DNA of 50,292 nt from Sporosarcina cascadiensis (GCF_009650995.1 NZ_WHVV01000020.1:1-50292), one strand, 5' to 3'. Positions 8,614-17,271 are shown, numbered from the stretch's first letter. Numbers and translations: made by a program. The notes: a model not told the origin generated them from the sequence alone.

Positions 8614-9027
8614 ATGAAAATTAGAAAGTTTAAGATAAACGAGAATGGATTGAATCGCTTTTTTGGTCCTCTGGAAGCAAAGATTATAGATGTTCTATGG
8701 GAAGGTGAGGAGAAGACCATTAAAGACGTTCAACAAGCTCTTGAACGAGAAAAGATCACCAATTTTAACACGGTGATGACGGTGATGAATCGGCTGGTCG
8801 ACAAAGGAATTCTGCAAAAAAGAGCTGAGGGCAGGTCTTCCGTATATAAGCCGGTACAGACAAGAGCCGAGTTTTTGAATACCCAATCAAAAGATATGAC
8901 CCACGAGCTCATCGACGAATTTGGCGATGTGGTCATCAGTCATATGCTAAATGCTCTTGAAGAAGCGGACGATGAACTGGTTGCGAAACTTGAAAAAAAA
9001 GTAGAAGAATTGAAAAAGGGTAGGTAA
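8614..9027 (+). CDS. blaI: BlaI/MecI/CopY family transcriptional repressor
   Basis: A 137-residue winged-helix repressor. The recognition part NFNTVMTVMNRLVDKGILQK (residues about 46-65) and the wing RAEGRSSVYKPV are typical of BlaI/MecI, and the C-terminal 50 residues form the helical dimerisation domain (ELIDEFGDVVISHMLNALEE). In this family the repressor is cleaved after a membrane metalloprotease senses a cell-wall antibiotic. The metalloprotease gene follows after 3 bases. No beta-lactamase is present nearby; the target seems to be the downstream disulfide-bond pair, which has the same operator dyad. Confidence 0.88.
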   Translation: MKIRKFKINENGLNRFFGPLEAKIIDVLWEGEEKTIKDVQQALEREKITNFNTVMTVMNRLVDKGILQKRAEGRSSVYKPVQTRAEFLNTQSKDMTHELIDEFGDVVISHMLNALEEADDELVAKLEKKVEELKKGR

Positions 9028-9030
9028 TTT

Positions 9031-9870
9031 ATGTCCAGACGTCAATCATCTTTTATATTTATCGGCTCGCTGATCATATCGGGTGTTATTTTACTGCAAA
9101 TGGCCATATACGCTATTTCCATGTTTGCAGGTTGGAATGCCCGATTCAATTTGGTTGAGATCTGTCATGGCTGGTTAAAAGCTTTTGGGCTGTCCTCTCT
9201 TGAATACTTGCTTGATGGACTTGTTTTGTATACGCTGCTATGTTTACTTTGGAAAATTGGCTCGCAGGCAGTCCAAACTGCTAAAATGAAAAAACGATTT
9301 CATTTATACAAGGCGGAGAAGCTTTCATTGGAAGTGAACCGGACTTATGGGAAGAACATAATGGTTCTCTCGCATCCCTCTCCCATGGCGATTACGATGG
9401 GATTGATCTGTCCTAAAGTGATTGTGACAACAGGATTGCTAAATCTTTTGACGGATGATGAACTGAAAGCGGTGATCTCGCATGAAGAGTATCATAAAGA
9501 AAGTCGGGATCCGTTTAAAATATTTTTACTGTCACTGAGCTCATCGATTTTATGGTATATCCCGATTCAAAAGTGGTTTCATAAAAAATACAGGATAATT
9601 CAAGAGGTTTTGGCTGACGAGTATGCCATTAAACAACAAGAAACAACTGTGAACTTGGGAAGTGCCCTATTAAAAATGTTGAAAGTAGGCAAACAGAAAA
9701 AGATGCCTTTTACATACGTTTCCTTTGCAGATACATCTGTAAACTATCGAATTGAGTACCTTTTGAATCCGACAAGGAATATTCCGTTAGGCGTTCCATT
9801 AAGGGTGTTATGTACGTCATTGATTATTTTCAGTCTAATTTGCGGACTCTTTATTTACGCGCTTGCGTAA
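9031..9870 (+). CDS. BlaR1-type M56 membrane metalloprotease
   Basis: A 279-residue membrane protein of peptidase family M56. It has hydrophobic segments near residues 8-30, 55-80 and at the C-terminus (CTSLIIFSLICGLFIYALA), and the zinc-protease motif HEEYH within AVISHEEYHKES, plus the downstream LADEYAIKQQ glutamate region that gives the third zinc ligand. BlaR1 proteins usually carry a penicillin-binding sensor domain of about 260 residues after the last helix; it is absent here, so the signal is probably not a beta-lactam bound in that way. It would cleave or trigger loss of the adjacent BlaI protein. Confidence 0.85.
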   Translation: MSRRQSSFIFIGSLIISGVILLQMAIYAISMFAGWNARFNLVEICHGWLKAFGLSSLEYLLDGLVLYTLLCLLWKIGSQAVQTAKMKKRFHLYKAEKLSLEVNRTYGKNIMVLSHPSPMAITMGLICPKVIVTTGLLNLLTDDELKAVISHEEYHKESRDPFKIFLLSLSSSILWYIPIQKWFHKKYRIIQEVLADEYAIKQQETTVNLGSALLKMLKVGKQKKMPFTYVSFADTSVNYRIEYLLNPTRNIPLGVPLRVLCTSLIIFSLICGLFIYALA

Positions 9871-9884
9871 ATTTTTTACCATAA

Positions 9885-9906
9885 TACACTACCCTGTGTA
9901 GTGATA
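9885..9906 (+). promoter_or_regulatory. Second BlaI-type operator upstream of bdbD
   Basis: TACACTAC-N5-GTAGTG matches the dyad at 8581 in sequence and spacing (perfect half-sites CACTAC and GTAGTG here). It lies directly before the ribosome binding site of bdbD, so bound repressor would block transcription. Confidence 0.65.
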
Positions 9907-9923
9907 GTTAAGGAGTGTTGATT

Positions 9924-10568
9924 TTGTCTAAAAAAATAGTTTTGTTCATTGGCATCATTGCCGTAGCGGTTATTGGAATTATTGTCTTGAATGATGTGCA
10001 ACAGGAGTCGGCTGTCATTGATTATGAGGGTCAGCCTTTTATGGGGGATGAATCGGCCCCTGTCAGTATTGTGGAATTTGGAGATTATAAATGCCCGCAC
10101 TGCCAAGATTTCAATGACAATATGGTTCCCATCATTCATGAGGAACTGGTAAAGACCGGCAAAGCGAAATTCTATTTTATGAACTATCCGGTCATCGGTC
10201 CCGATTCAACGAGCTCGGCTCAATTTGCTGAAACGGTCTATCAAGAACTTGGCAATGATATATTTTGGGAATTCCATCAACTATTATTTGATAATCAAAC
10301 AACAAAAACGGGACAAACCAATCTTTTCACGGATGAATTAATGAAAGATATTTTGGCAGAGGTTGCCAGTCCTGAGGAAACGGAACAAGCCATGCTTGCT
10401 TACAGTGAAGGAAAATGGGAAGCAGCTTTTAAGAAAGACGTGTCCACTGCCAATAGACTCGGCGTGACATCCACTCCCACAATCTATATTGATGGTAAAC
10501 AGTTTGAGGGGGCAAGCATGAGTGATTTCATTAAAGCGGTAGAAAAGGCAGGCTCAAGTGGTGAATAA
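9924..10568 (+). CDS. bdbD: BdbD-like thiol:disulfide oxidase (DsbA family)
   Basis: A 214-residue extracytoplasmic thioredoxin-fold protein. One N-terminal membrane anchor (IVLFIGIIAVAVIGIIVL) is followed by the DsbA domain with active site YKCPHCQDF near residue 60 and the cis-proline loop GVTSTPTIYI near residue 190. It would introduce disulfides into exported proteins. The TTG at 9924 is chosen because AAGGAG lies 8 bases upstream; a GTG at 9915 would sit inside that site. It overlaps the following bdbC-like gene, its expected reoxidising partner. Confidence 0.88.
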   Translation: MSKKIVLFIGIIAVAVIGIIVLNDVQQESAVIDYEGQPFMGDESAPVSIVEFGDYKCPHCQDFNDNMVPIIHEELVKTGKAKFYFMNYPVIGPDSTSSAQFAETVYQELGNDIFWEFHQLLFDNQTTKTGQTNLFTDELMKDILAEVASPEETEQAMLAYSEGKWEAAFKKDVSTANRLGVTSTPTIYIDGKQFEGASMSDFIKAVEKAGSSGE

Positions 10569-10965
10569 GCTCCTTCTACTTGCATGGATTACGTCCATAA
10601 CCGCAATGGGGGGAAGTTTATTCTTCAGTGAACAGATGGGTTTCATACCTTGTACCCTTTGTTGGTTTCAACGTGTACTCATGTATCCACTGACAATTAT
10701 TTTAGGAATCGCCTGTTATCGGAGTGATCGGGACGTTTATCAATATGTTCTGCCGCTATCGATAATCGGCATGATGGTTTCTGCTTACCATTATGCCTTG
10801 CAAAAAGTTCCTTCACTGCATGAGTTCAGCACTTGTACAAGTGGGGTGCCGTGTTCAGGCCAATATATCAACTGGCTCCACTTTATCACGATTCCTTTCC
10901 TGTCTCTAATGGCTTTTACGATAATTACGACGGCAATGCTAGTGATGTGGAAGCGTAAAAAATAA
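10558..10965 (+). CDS. bdbC: BdbC-like disulfide bond formation protein (DsbB family)
   Basis: A four-helix membrane protein of 135 residues. The first redox pair is CTLC in GFIPCTLCWFQR, the second pair lies in CTSGVPCSG, as in DsbB/BdbC. It passes electrons from the BdbD thioredoxin domain to quinone. The frame begins with two GTG codons (10558 and 10561), both overlapping the end of bdbD; which is used is unclear. Coupled expression with bdbD and the shared operator with blaI make this a disulfide-formation unit that responds to the BlaI/M56 sensor. Confidence 0.88.
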   Translation: MVNKLLLLAWITSITAMGGSLFFSEQMGFIPCTLCWFQRVLMYPLTIILGIACYRSDRDVYQYVLPLSIIGMMVSAYHYALQKVPSLHEFSTCTSGVPCSGQYINWLHFITIPFLSLMAFTIITTAMLVMWKRKK

Positions 10966-10989
10966 TTTTCACTATTTCTAACAATAGCA

Positions 10990-11027
10990 AACTGTGTGAA
11001 GCTCAATTATGTTGGCTTCACGCAGTT
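10990..11027. terminator. Hairpin between convergent genes
   Basis: AACTGTGTGAAGC (10990-11002) pairs with GCTTCACGCAGTT (11015-11027) with one G-T pair. There is no good T-run, so it may be a weak bidirectional terminator after bdbC. Confidence 0.45.
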
Positions 11028-11084
11028 CATTCCAAATGGTTATAGTGTATTTCATTTTTACTACCTATTGTGTACCAAAAAATA

Positions 11085-11888
11085 TTATTCGACTTTACCG
11101 GCTGTAAACTTTTTAATCGTTAACCAAGGGCGATTTTCTTCCCAATGAATGGCCACGGGCATCTTATATGCTTCGGATAATAATTCATCCGTCAGGACTT
11201 CTTTTTTGGGGCCCGAAGCAACTATTTTTCCATCACGAATTAATAATACATGTGAAATAATATCGGTAATCTCCTCGATATGATGGGTTACATAAAGTAA
11301 ATGGCAGTTTTTTTCATTGATTTTGTTCATCAAGTCTAGCACTTCTTCTCGTGAGTACACATCTAAACCTGTACATGGTTCATCAAATATAAGTATTTCA
11401 GGATTACTCATCAGTGCCCGGGCAATTAACACTCTTCTTTTTTCTCCTTGAGATAATGTATTAAACATTCTTCCTTTTAAATAGGATAATCGAAGCGTAG
11501 AGAGTAAAACATCTGCCTTTTCCCAGTCGGTATCGGCAACCTTTTCATACAATCCAAAAGAAGCGAATTTACCACTTACGATGACTTCCTTCACCGTTTC
11601 ACGTTCTAAAATAGTTGCAAATTTATCAAACGAACTACTGACATATCCGATTCTTTTCCTTAACTCAGGTAAGTTTGTCCTCCCGAATTCCAAACCTAAA
11701 ACCGAGACATTTCCTGTAGTAGGATAATTATATCCTGTGACGATATTCAATAATGATGTCTTTCCCGAACCATTTAATCCCAAAATACACCAATGTTCGT
11801 TCTTCTTCACTTCCCAATTAATTTCGCTTAAAATGTCCTGATCCTTTCTTCTCCATGATACATCTTCAAAAGTGATAACTTTATCCAT
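11085..11888 (-). CDS. ABC transporter ATP-binding protein (YlmA-like)
   Basis: A 267-residue cytoplasmic ABC ATPase with no adjacent permease. Walker A GLNGSGKTS, Q-loop region GYVSSSFDK, signature LSQGEKRRVLIARAL, Walker B ILIFDEPCTGLDV and the H-loop YVTHHIEEITD are intact. The start at 11888 follows GGAGTG; an extension of 14 codons upstream lacks a ribosome site. The sequence resembles the stand-alone YlmA/ModF-like group of ABC ATPases, whose partner is often encoded elsewhere or absent. It is separated from the GntR gene by only 68 bases, suggesting a common transcript. Confidence 0.82.
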   Translation of the reverse strand: MDKVITFEDVSWRRKDQDILSEINWEVKKNEHWCILGLNGSGKTSLLNIVTGYNYPTTGNVSVLGLEFGRTNLPELRKRIGYVSSSFDKFATILERETVKEVIVSGKFASFGLYEKVADTDWEKADVLLSTLRLSYLKGRMFNTLSQGEKRRVLIARALMSNPEILIFDEPCTGLDVYSREEVLDLMNKINEKNCHLLYVTHHIEEITDIISHVLLIRDGKIVASGPKKEVLTDELLSEAYKMPVAIHWEENRPWLTIKKFTAGKVE

Positions 11889-11956
11889 ACTATATTCACT
11901 CCATTTCCTAAACATTAGCTTAAACAGCATATCATCTGACGTTTGTATATAAAAAA

Positions 11957-12643
11957 TTATAATTCAGCAATGGTTCCTTCAATAATAAGTTTAGTGCAGG
12001 TAGCGGCCAGGTCTGAATCCTTGTCTTTTATCGCTTCATATAGCTTCTCATGATATTCTGATTGCGGATTATGGGAACGATACTCTTTATTTAACATGTG
12101 CATAGCATGGGTCATTTCCTGTGAAAATGAACGAAATAAATCAATTATGACTCCATTTTTACAAGCTATGGCTATAGACATATGAAATTCTATATCTGAT
12201 TTTGTATATAGCTCTCGATCATCATGTTGCAGTGCAGAATGACGGATGTCCAAATGCTCGCGCATATTCTGTAAATCAGCTTCATCGCGACGAATAGCAG
12301 CTAATCGCACCATCTCCAACTCCACCATTTTTCTTGCTTCGTATACCTCCATCAATTCCGCGCGGTGGAGCCGATGGGTAAGAGGCTCTTGTATAGTTGG
12401 GTTTGTTTTCAAAAACGTTCCGAAACCTTGCCTTTTTTCCAGCAATCCGGCGTGGACCAGAACTCTTATCGCTTCCCGGATTGTGGAACGGCCAACGCCA
12501 AAGAGTTCCATTAATTTAGGCTCTGTGGGAAGCTTTTCTCCTAGCTGAATCTCGCCTTTGGATATTTTATATTGTAATTGATTGACAACATCATCCACTA
12601 ATCTATGTGATCGTAAAGGCTGAAACGACCATTCCTTATTCAT
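11957..12643 (-). CDS. FadR-subfamily GntR transcriptional regulator
   Basis: A 228-residue regulator. The winged helix at residues 10-80 contains LGEKLPTEPKLMELFGVGRS and TIREAIRVLVHAGLLEKRQG, and the C-terminal FCD effector domain contains the metal-ligand pattern with DIEFHMSIAIAC and HEKLYEAIKDKD. The family binds small carboxylic acids. An operator matching the FadR-type consensus TNGTNNNACNA is located just upstream, implying autorepression. The only gene downstream on the strand is the ABC ATPase. Ligand cannot be told from the sequence. Confidence 0.87.
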   Translation of the reverse strand: MNKEWSFQPLRSHRLVDDVVNQLQYKISKGEIQLGEKLPTEPKLMELFGVGRSTIREAIRVLVHAGLLEKRQGFGTFLKTNPTIQEPLTHRLHRAELMEVYEARKMVELEMVRLAAIRRDEADLQNMREHLDIRHSALQHDDRELYTKSDIEFHMSIAIACKNGVIIDLFRSFSQEMTHAMHMLNKEYRSHNPQSEYHEKLYEAIKDKDSDLAATCTKLIIEGTIAEL

Positions 12644-12667
12644 CTGCTCATCTCCTGTTTTATTTAA

Positions 12668-12679
12668 TTGTCAGACTAA
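12668..12679 (-). promoter_or_regulatory. Candidate FadR-type GntR operator
   Basis: TTGTCAGACTAA fits the TNGTNNNACNA consensus of FadR-type GntR proteins and lies about 25 bases before the GntR start codon. Confidence 0.55.
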
Positions 12680-12971
12680 CACGTCTATTAAAAAAAAACA
12701 AGGATGTATTTGACTGATGAGGCAAATAGCTATGTAACAAACAATCGTGAAAGTCTATATCGCAACAGACCAGATTGACAAGTGTACATATTATTTCAAA
12801 ACCAAGAAGTTGCTTGGTATCTTTCCGTGTTCCTTTTCAAAAAATAATGTAATATCAATAGTTAATTTAAAAAGTTTACATGGGACCTAAATTCCTTTTT
12901 ATCCGATTAAGGGATATTTTAAAATATAGCGATGTTTCTCTTGCAATCATCCATGATATACGTTATTATTC

Positions 12972-12997
12972 AATTAACAGTTTGATAATCGTTAATT
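12972..12997 (+). promoter_or_regulatory. NrtR-type operator 1
   Basis: Perfect dyad AATTAAC-N12-GTTAATT ending 27 bases before the nrtR start. An equivalent dyad with the same 12-base spacer precedes the next gene. Confidence 0.65.
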
Positions 12998-13024
12998 AAA
13001 ATGAAAAGAAAAGAGATGAAATGA

Positions 13025-13831
13025 ATGTCCAAATTTACTTCAGAAGAAGAAGTACTGAAAAATTATGATTCAAGTCAGTATAAAACGCCGGATGGGTATA
13101 CAAGTGATATTGCGATATTCACGTTAGTTCCAAACGACTTGGCTGGAGAGGAGAAAATAGTCTCTGTGCACTCGCTGGCACTCATGTTAATAAAGCGGGC
13201 AAGTGTTGATGCGGACGGTGAAATTAATATCGAAGGCGGCAAATGGGCTTTGCCGGGAGGATTTATTCATCCTGAGGAAACCGCATACGAAGCGGCCAAG
13301 AGAGAACTGGAAGAGGAAACAGGTGTAAGCGGCATTCATATCGAACATTATGGTGTGTATGACAAATTAGGCAGGGATAAACGCGGGTGGATTATATCAA
13401 ATGCCCATTACGCAATTGTACCGAATGAAAAAGTCGACAGCAGGAAAGCTGCTGATGATGCCGATGATGTTCAATTATTTACGATAGATGAAGTATTTAC
13501 ATTAGATCTGGCATTTGACCATCAATACGTCATCCAAGATGCTCTCGAAGCCGTACGGAAAGATGTATTTCAAACGACAGTAGTTAAAAACTTTCTGCCA
13601 AATGAATTCAAGTTGGAGGAATTGCGCCAAGTGCTGCTCGCGATTATTGATGATCCTGTTGTGAGAAGTAAACCTGGTTTTTTCAGAAAAGCACCCAGTC
13701 TGCCTTTTATCGCGGAGGCGCTGGACAGCAATCAAGTTCCTAAGACAGCCGAACCGACAAGTACTACGAAGCGGCCGACAAAATTATACCGATTTGTTGA
13801 GGCAGATATTACCCCTTCCATTTGGCGCTGA
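13025..13831 (+). CDS. nrtR: NrtR-type Nudix regulator of NAD metabolism
   Basis: A 268-residue protein with an N-terminal Nudix hydrolase domain (residues about 25-165) and a C-terminal winged-helix domain (about 175-250, including KPGFFRKAPSLPF). NrtR proteins repress NAD salvage genes and release DNA on binding ADP-ribose or related NAD products. The Nudix box, from GGFIHPEETAYEAAK to RELEEETGV, keeps every catalytic position (G-x5-E-x7-REL-x-EE-x-G), whereas several regulators of this type have degenerate boxes, so ADP-ribose hydrolysis remains possible. The three following genes are NAD salvage enzymes, and two matching dyads flank this gene. It starts behind AAGAGATGAA. Confidence 0.88.
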   Translation: MSKFTSEEEVLKNYDSSQYKTPDGYTSDIAIFTLVPNDLAGEEKIVSVHSLALMLIKRASVDADGEINIEGGKWALPGGFIHPEETAYEAAKRELEEETGVSGIHIEHYGVYDKLGRDKRGWIISNAHYAIVPNEKVDSRKAADDADDVQLFTIDEVFTLDLAFDHQYVIQDALEAVRKDVFQTTVVKNFLPNEFKLEELRQVLLAIIDDPVVRSKPGFFRKAPSLPFIAEALDSNQVPKTAEPTSTTKRPTKLYRFVEADITPSIWR

Positions 13832-13906
13832 GGGGAATGTCTGCAAATTGGCCACTGTGTCTGAAATGCCGAATAAAAAAGGATAACTTTTATTTTCACG
13901 AAAAAC

Positions 13907-13932
13907 AATTAACGAATATATAATTGTTAATA
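13907..13932 (+). promoter_or_regulatory. NrtR-type operator 2
   Basis: AATTAAC-N12-GTTAATA, matching operator 1 in half-sites and spacer length, positioned 22 bases upstream of the nicotinamidase-like gene. Confidence 0.65.
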
Positions 13933-13954
13933 AAGTAAAAGGAGTGTGTAGAAA

Positions 13955-14863
13955 ATGATGAAAACGAAATTTGAGGAAATAGTGGATGTCTCTAAAATAG
14001 GAACTGTGAGTGCGAAAAGGATAAATGAATTGGCAGAATTAGCAGCTGCGGAGAAATTGGCGCCTTTTAATGAGGACGTTGAAAAAGTGCTGTTCATAGG
14101 GATTGATTTTCAAAATGACTTTATGGAAAACGGAGAGCTGGGTGTTCCGAATTCTCATCAGGATATAGAACGTGTAACTAAATTCCTTTATCAAAATTTA
14201 GATAAGATTACAACGATTGCTTTATCTTTAGATACACATGGATTGCAGCAAATATTCCATACGAGTTGGTGGAGTGATGCAGAGGGAAATCATCCTATTC
14301 CTTTTACGGTCATCACAAGAGAAGACGTAGAAAGCGGAAGATGGAAGGCTTTAGAAAAGCAGAAAGAAAGTTTGGATTATATTATTCATTTGGAACACCG
14401 CGGAAAAAAACAATTATTAATATGGCCTTACCACTGTATTGAAGGGACATACGGCGCTGCCTTGGAAGGCCAGTTTTCGAATATAGTTCACTTTCATTCT
14501 ATGACAAGAAAGTCGGTTATTCAAAAGATCGTAAAAGGGCAAGATCCATTGAGCGAAATGTACGGGATCATTAAACCAGAGTATGCGGGGGAAGAGCAGA
14601 CGAATTATGCGTTTCTAGACTCACTGCACGCTTACGACAAAATCATCATTGCCGGGGAAGCAAAATCTCACTGTGTCTTAGAATCAGTCTTGCAGATTGT
14701 TGAGTATAACGAGAGGCGACCTGAATTGCTGTCAAAGATTTATTTGCTGGAGGACTGCATGAGCTCCATTCCAGGATTTGAAGAATCAACAGAACGCGCA
14801 TGTAAAGAACTTCAGAAAAATTATGGCATCCATCTAGTGAAATCAACCGAAATCATGCTGTAA
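13955..14863 (+). CDS. Nicotinamidase-like cysteine hydrolase (isochorismatase family)
   Basis: A 302-residue isochorismatase-fold hydrolase expected to convert nicotinamide to nicotinate. The catalytic aspartate lies in FIGIDFQNDFME, metal-type ligands in LDTHGLQQIFH, the WPYHCIEGTYGA motif is shared with nicotinamidases, and the nucleophilic cysteine is in AGEAKSHCVLES. It is longer than classic PncA (about 180-210 residues), with an extended insert (ITREDVESGRWKALEKQK). The start follows AAAGGAGTG. It lies between NrtR and nicotinate phosphoribosyltransferase, which supports the salvage role; a different amide substrate cannot be ruled out. Confidence 0.83.
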   Translation: MMKTKFEEIVDVSKIGTVSAKRINELAELAAAEKLAPFNEDVEKVLFIGIDFQNDFMENGELGVPNSHQDIERVTKFLYQNLDKITTIALSLDTHGLQQIFHTSWWSDAEGNHPIPFTVITREDVESGRWKALEKQKESLDYIIHLEHRGKKQLLIWPYHCIEGTYGAALEGQFSNIVHFHSMTRKSVIQKIVKGQDPLSEMYGIIKPEYAGEEQTNYAFLDSLHAYDKIIIAGEAKSHCVLESVLQIVEYNERRPELLSKIYLLEDCMSSIPGFEESTERACKELQKNYGIHLVKSTEIML

Positions 14864-14903
14864 AAGAAGTATTACATTACCAGATAAAAAGGAGGAAAAG
14901 TAA

Positions 14904-16370
14904 ATGGCTAAGAACTATCAAGATGACGGACTTGCGCTGCACACAGATTTGTATCAAATCAATATGGCGGAAACGTACTGGGAAGATCACATGCATGATA
15001 GACGGGCGGTGTTTGAGCTTTATTTCCGCGAGTTGCCTTTTGGTGCTGGTTACGGAATTTTTGCGGGTTTGGAACGAATCATTGAATTTATTAAAGCGTA
15101 TCGTTTTACAGAAAGTGATATTGCTTATTTGCGTGAAGAACTGGGTTATGAAGAAGATTTCCTGGCCTATTTGCAAACGCTGCGTTTTACTGGAACGATC
15201 CGGTCAATGATAGAAGGGGAACTGGTTTTTGCAAATGAACCGATACTGCAGGTGGAAGCCAGTTTGGCAGAAGCCCAGCTAATAGAGACAGCTCTCTTGA
15301 ATATTGTAAACTACCAAACACTCATTGCCACAAAAGCAGCACGGATAAAACAAGCAGCAGGAGAACAGGCGGTTATGGAATTTGGAACGAGACGTGCCCA
15401 TGAATTTGATGCGGCGATATGGGGAACTAGAGCAGCTTATATTGCTGGTTTTTCCGCAACGAGTAATGTGAGAGCGGGTAAGCGGTTTGGCATTCCGGTC
15501 GCTGGAACGCATGCTCATTCTATGGTTCAAGCGTATAAAGATGAATATAAAGCATTTCACAAATACGCCCGGCGTCATAAAGACTGTACGTTTTTAGTAG
15601 ATACTTACGATACGTTACAGTCAGGTGTGCCGGCAGCGATTCGAGTAGCGAAAGAACTCGGAGACCGTATTCATTTTCATGCGATCCGTTTAGATAGCGG
15701 CGACTTAGCATACTTGTCTAAAGAAGCCCGAAAAATGTTAGACCAAGCCGGATTTAGGGAAACCAAGATTATCGCTTCAAACGACTTAGACGAAAAAACG
15801 ATCACGAATCTAAAGGCGCAGGGCGCAAAGATTGATGCATGGGGTATCGGGACGAAAGTGATCACTGCATTTGACCAGCCTGCCCTCGGTGCTGTTTATA
15901 AATTAACGGCAATTGAGGATGAAAGCGGTAAAATGGTTGATACGATTAAAATATCTGGCAATCCGGAGAAAGTAACGACTCCAGGGCTGAAGAACTTGTA
16001 TCGTATTGTAAATATGGTGAACAACCGTGCAGAAGGTGATTATATTGCGATGAAAGATGAAGATCCGGAAGCAGAAGAAAAATTAAAGATGTTTCATCCA
16101 ACGCATACATTTATCTCGAAGTTTGTGACGAATTTTGAAGCTGTCAATTTGCATCAAGACATTTTCACGGAAGGGAATCTTGTGTATGCCACTCCTTCCC
16201 TGCAGGATATCCAAGCATACGCTCAAAATAATTTAACGCTTCTGTGGGATGAATATAAGCGTATCATGAATCCCGAACAGTATCCCGTAGATTTAAGTCA
16301 GAAATGCTGGGACAATAAGATGAGAAATATTTATGAGGAAAAAGAAAAAATTCAGAAGCTGAATAGCTGA
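14904..16370 (+). CDS. pncB: Nicotinate phosphoribosyltransferase
   Basis: A 488-residue enzyme that makes nicotinate mononucleotide from nicotinate and PRPP. The N-terminal LHTDLYQINMAETYW is the family hallmark, followed by the FELYFRELPFGAGYGIFAG stretch, the phosphoribosyl-binding FGTRRAHEFDAA (with the phosphorylatable histidine), AGTHAHSMVQAY and the RLDSGDLAYLSKEARK motif. Length is typical of the Gram-positive type. It starts behind AAGGAGGAAAAG, 40 bases after the hydrolase, in the NrtR-controlled operon. It provides the second step of nicotinamide salvage. Confidence 0.94.
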   Translation: MAKNYQDDGLALHTDLYQINMAETYWEDHMHDRRAVFELYFRELPFGAGYGIFAGLERIIEFIKAYRFTESDIAYLREELGYEEDFLAYLQTLRFTGTIRSMIEGELVFANEPILQVEASLAEAQLIETALLNIVNYQTLIATKAARIKQAAGEQAVMEFGTRRAHEFDAAIWGTRAAYIAGFSATSNVRAGKRFGIPVAGTHAHSMVQAYKDEYKAFHKYARRHKDCTFLVDTYDTLQSGVPAAIRVAKELGDRIHFHAIRLDSGDLAYLSKEARKMLDQAGFRETKIIASNDLDEKTITNLKAQGAKIDAWGIGTKVITAFDQPALGAVYKLTAIEDESGKMVDTIKISGNPEKVTTPGLKNLYRIVNMVNNRAEGDYIAMKDEDPEAEEKLKMFHPTHTFISKFVTNFEAVNLHQDIFTEGNLVYATPSLQDIQAYAQNNLTLLWDEYKRIMNPEQYPVDLSQKCWDNKMRNIYEEKEKIQKLNS

Positions 16371-16398
16371 TGCAGGAATTTTTAAGGAGGCGGTTTTT

Positions 16399-17103
16399 AT
16401 GATGGAGATGGCAGAAAAAATTAAAGCACATTTGCAAGAGCTGAATCCCGGGAAAGATATCGGGAAAGCATTTGAAGCAGGGATGAAAATAGGGATTTAC
16501 GGTTCTTCTTTCGACCCAGTAACCAATGTTCATCTATGGACTGCCTCTACGGTGGCTCATCGAAAAAAATTAGATTATGTTATTTTTCTGCCTTCTTCAA
16601 ACAAGCGGTCAGATAAGCAAGTGCAGACGCAAAATGAGCATCGCGTAGAAATGCTTAAGCTGGCAATTGGCAATAATCATAAATTCATACTGGACGACTA
16701 CGAGCTGAATGTTTTGCCAGGCAATCACTATACGTATTACACAATGGAATATTTCAAAAAAACCTTTCCAGACGTAGACTTTTATTTTATTATGGGAGCG
16801 GATTTGCTGGTGGATATAGGCAAGGGAGAATGGCGGTTTGCCGAAGAATTAATTAGCCGAAATAAATTTATCGTCATGGCCAGAAACGGAATTGATATTT
16901 TAAGTACGATTTCAAATGCACCGATTTTGCGTAATCATGATGACGGCAGATTTCAACTGCTGGATAAAGGATTGGCGATGGAAATCAGTTCAACCTACAT
17001 TCGTGAAGAATTTGCCATGGGAGGGGAACCGCAGTATTTATTGCCAGATTCCTGTTATGAATACATCAAGCGCAACGGGCTTTATCAAGAAGTCATTCGC
17101 TGA
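16399..17103 (+). CDS. nadD: Nicotinate-nucleotide adenylyltransferase-like protein
   Basis: A 234-residue nucleotidyltransferase expected to convert nicotinate mononucleotide to deamido-NAD. The ATP-binding signature is IGIYGSSFDPVTNVHLW; the usual (T/H)xGH reads TNVH, so the glycine is replaced by valine. The C-terminal signature ISSTYIRE is intact, and FIMGADLLVDIGKGEW matches the substrate loop. A 28-residue N-terminal extension precedes the normal start, but the strong AAGGAGG site supports the first ATG. As the last gene of the salvage operon it completes nicotinamide to NaAD; a housekeeping NadD is expected elsewhere in the genome, so this may be a specialised second copy. Confidence 0.85.
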   Translation: MMEMAEKIKAHLQELNPGKDIGKAFEAGMKIGIYGSSFDPVTNVHLWTASTVAHRKKLDYVIFLPSSNKRSDKQVQTQNEHRVEMLKLAIGNNHKFILDDYELNVLPGNHYTYYTMEYFKKTFPDVDFYFIMGADLLVDIGKGEWRFAEELISRNKFIVMARNGIDILSTISNAPILRNHDDGRFQLLDKGLAMEISSTYIREEFAMGGEPQYLLPDSCYEYIKRNGLYQEVIR

Positions 17104-17133
17104 AGAGGTACAACTAATCACTGATACGAATGA

Positions 17134-17165
17134 AACGCGGCATCCAGTCAGGTGCCGCGTTTTGT
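17134..17165 (+). terminator. Terminator of the NAD salvage operon
   Basis: AACGCGGCA (17134-17142) pairs with TGCCGCGTT (17153-17161), then TTTG. Confidence 0.75.
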
Positions 17166-17271
17166 ATATTACATTAGATAATCATAGTTCCCTCATCTTG
17201 ACTATTTTAACCTATCTTTGTGGAAGGGAACAGCAATCAATGATCCGATGTTTAATTATACGAATAAAACC

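Larger units (their letters stand above)
12644..13024. other. Divergent intergenic region between GntR and NrtR genes
   Basis: AT-rich control region of about 380 bases without a gene. It contains the GntR operator at 12668 and the NrtR-type operator at 12972; between them I see only A/T-rich DNA with no clear structure. Confidence 0.6.
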
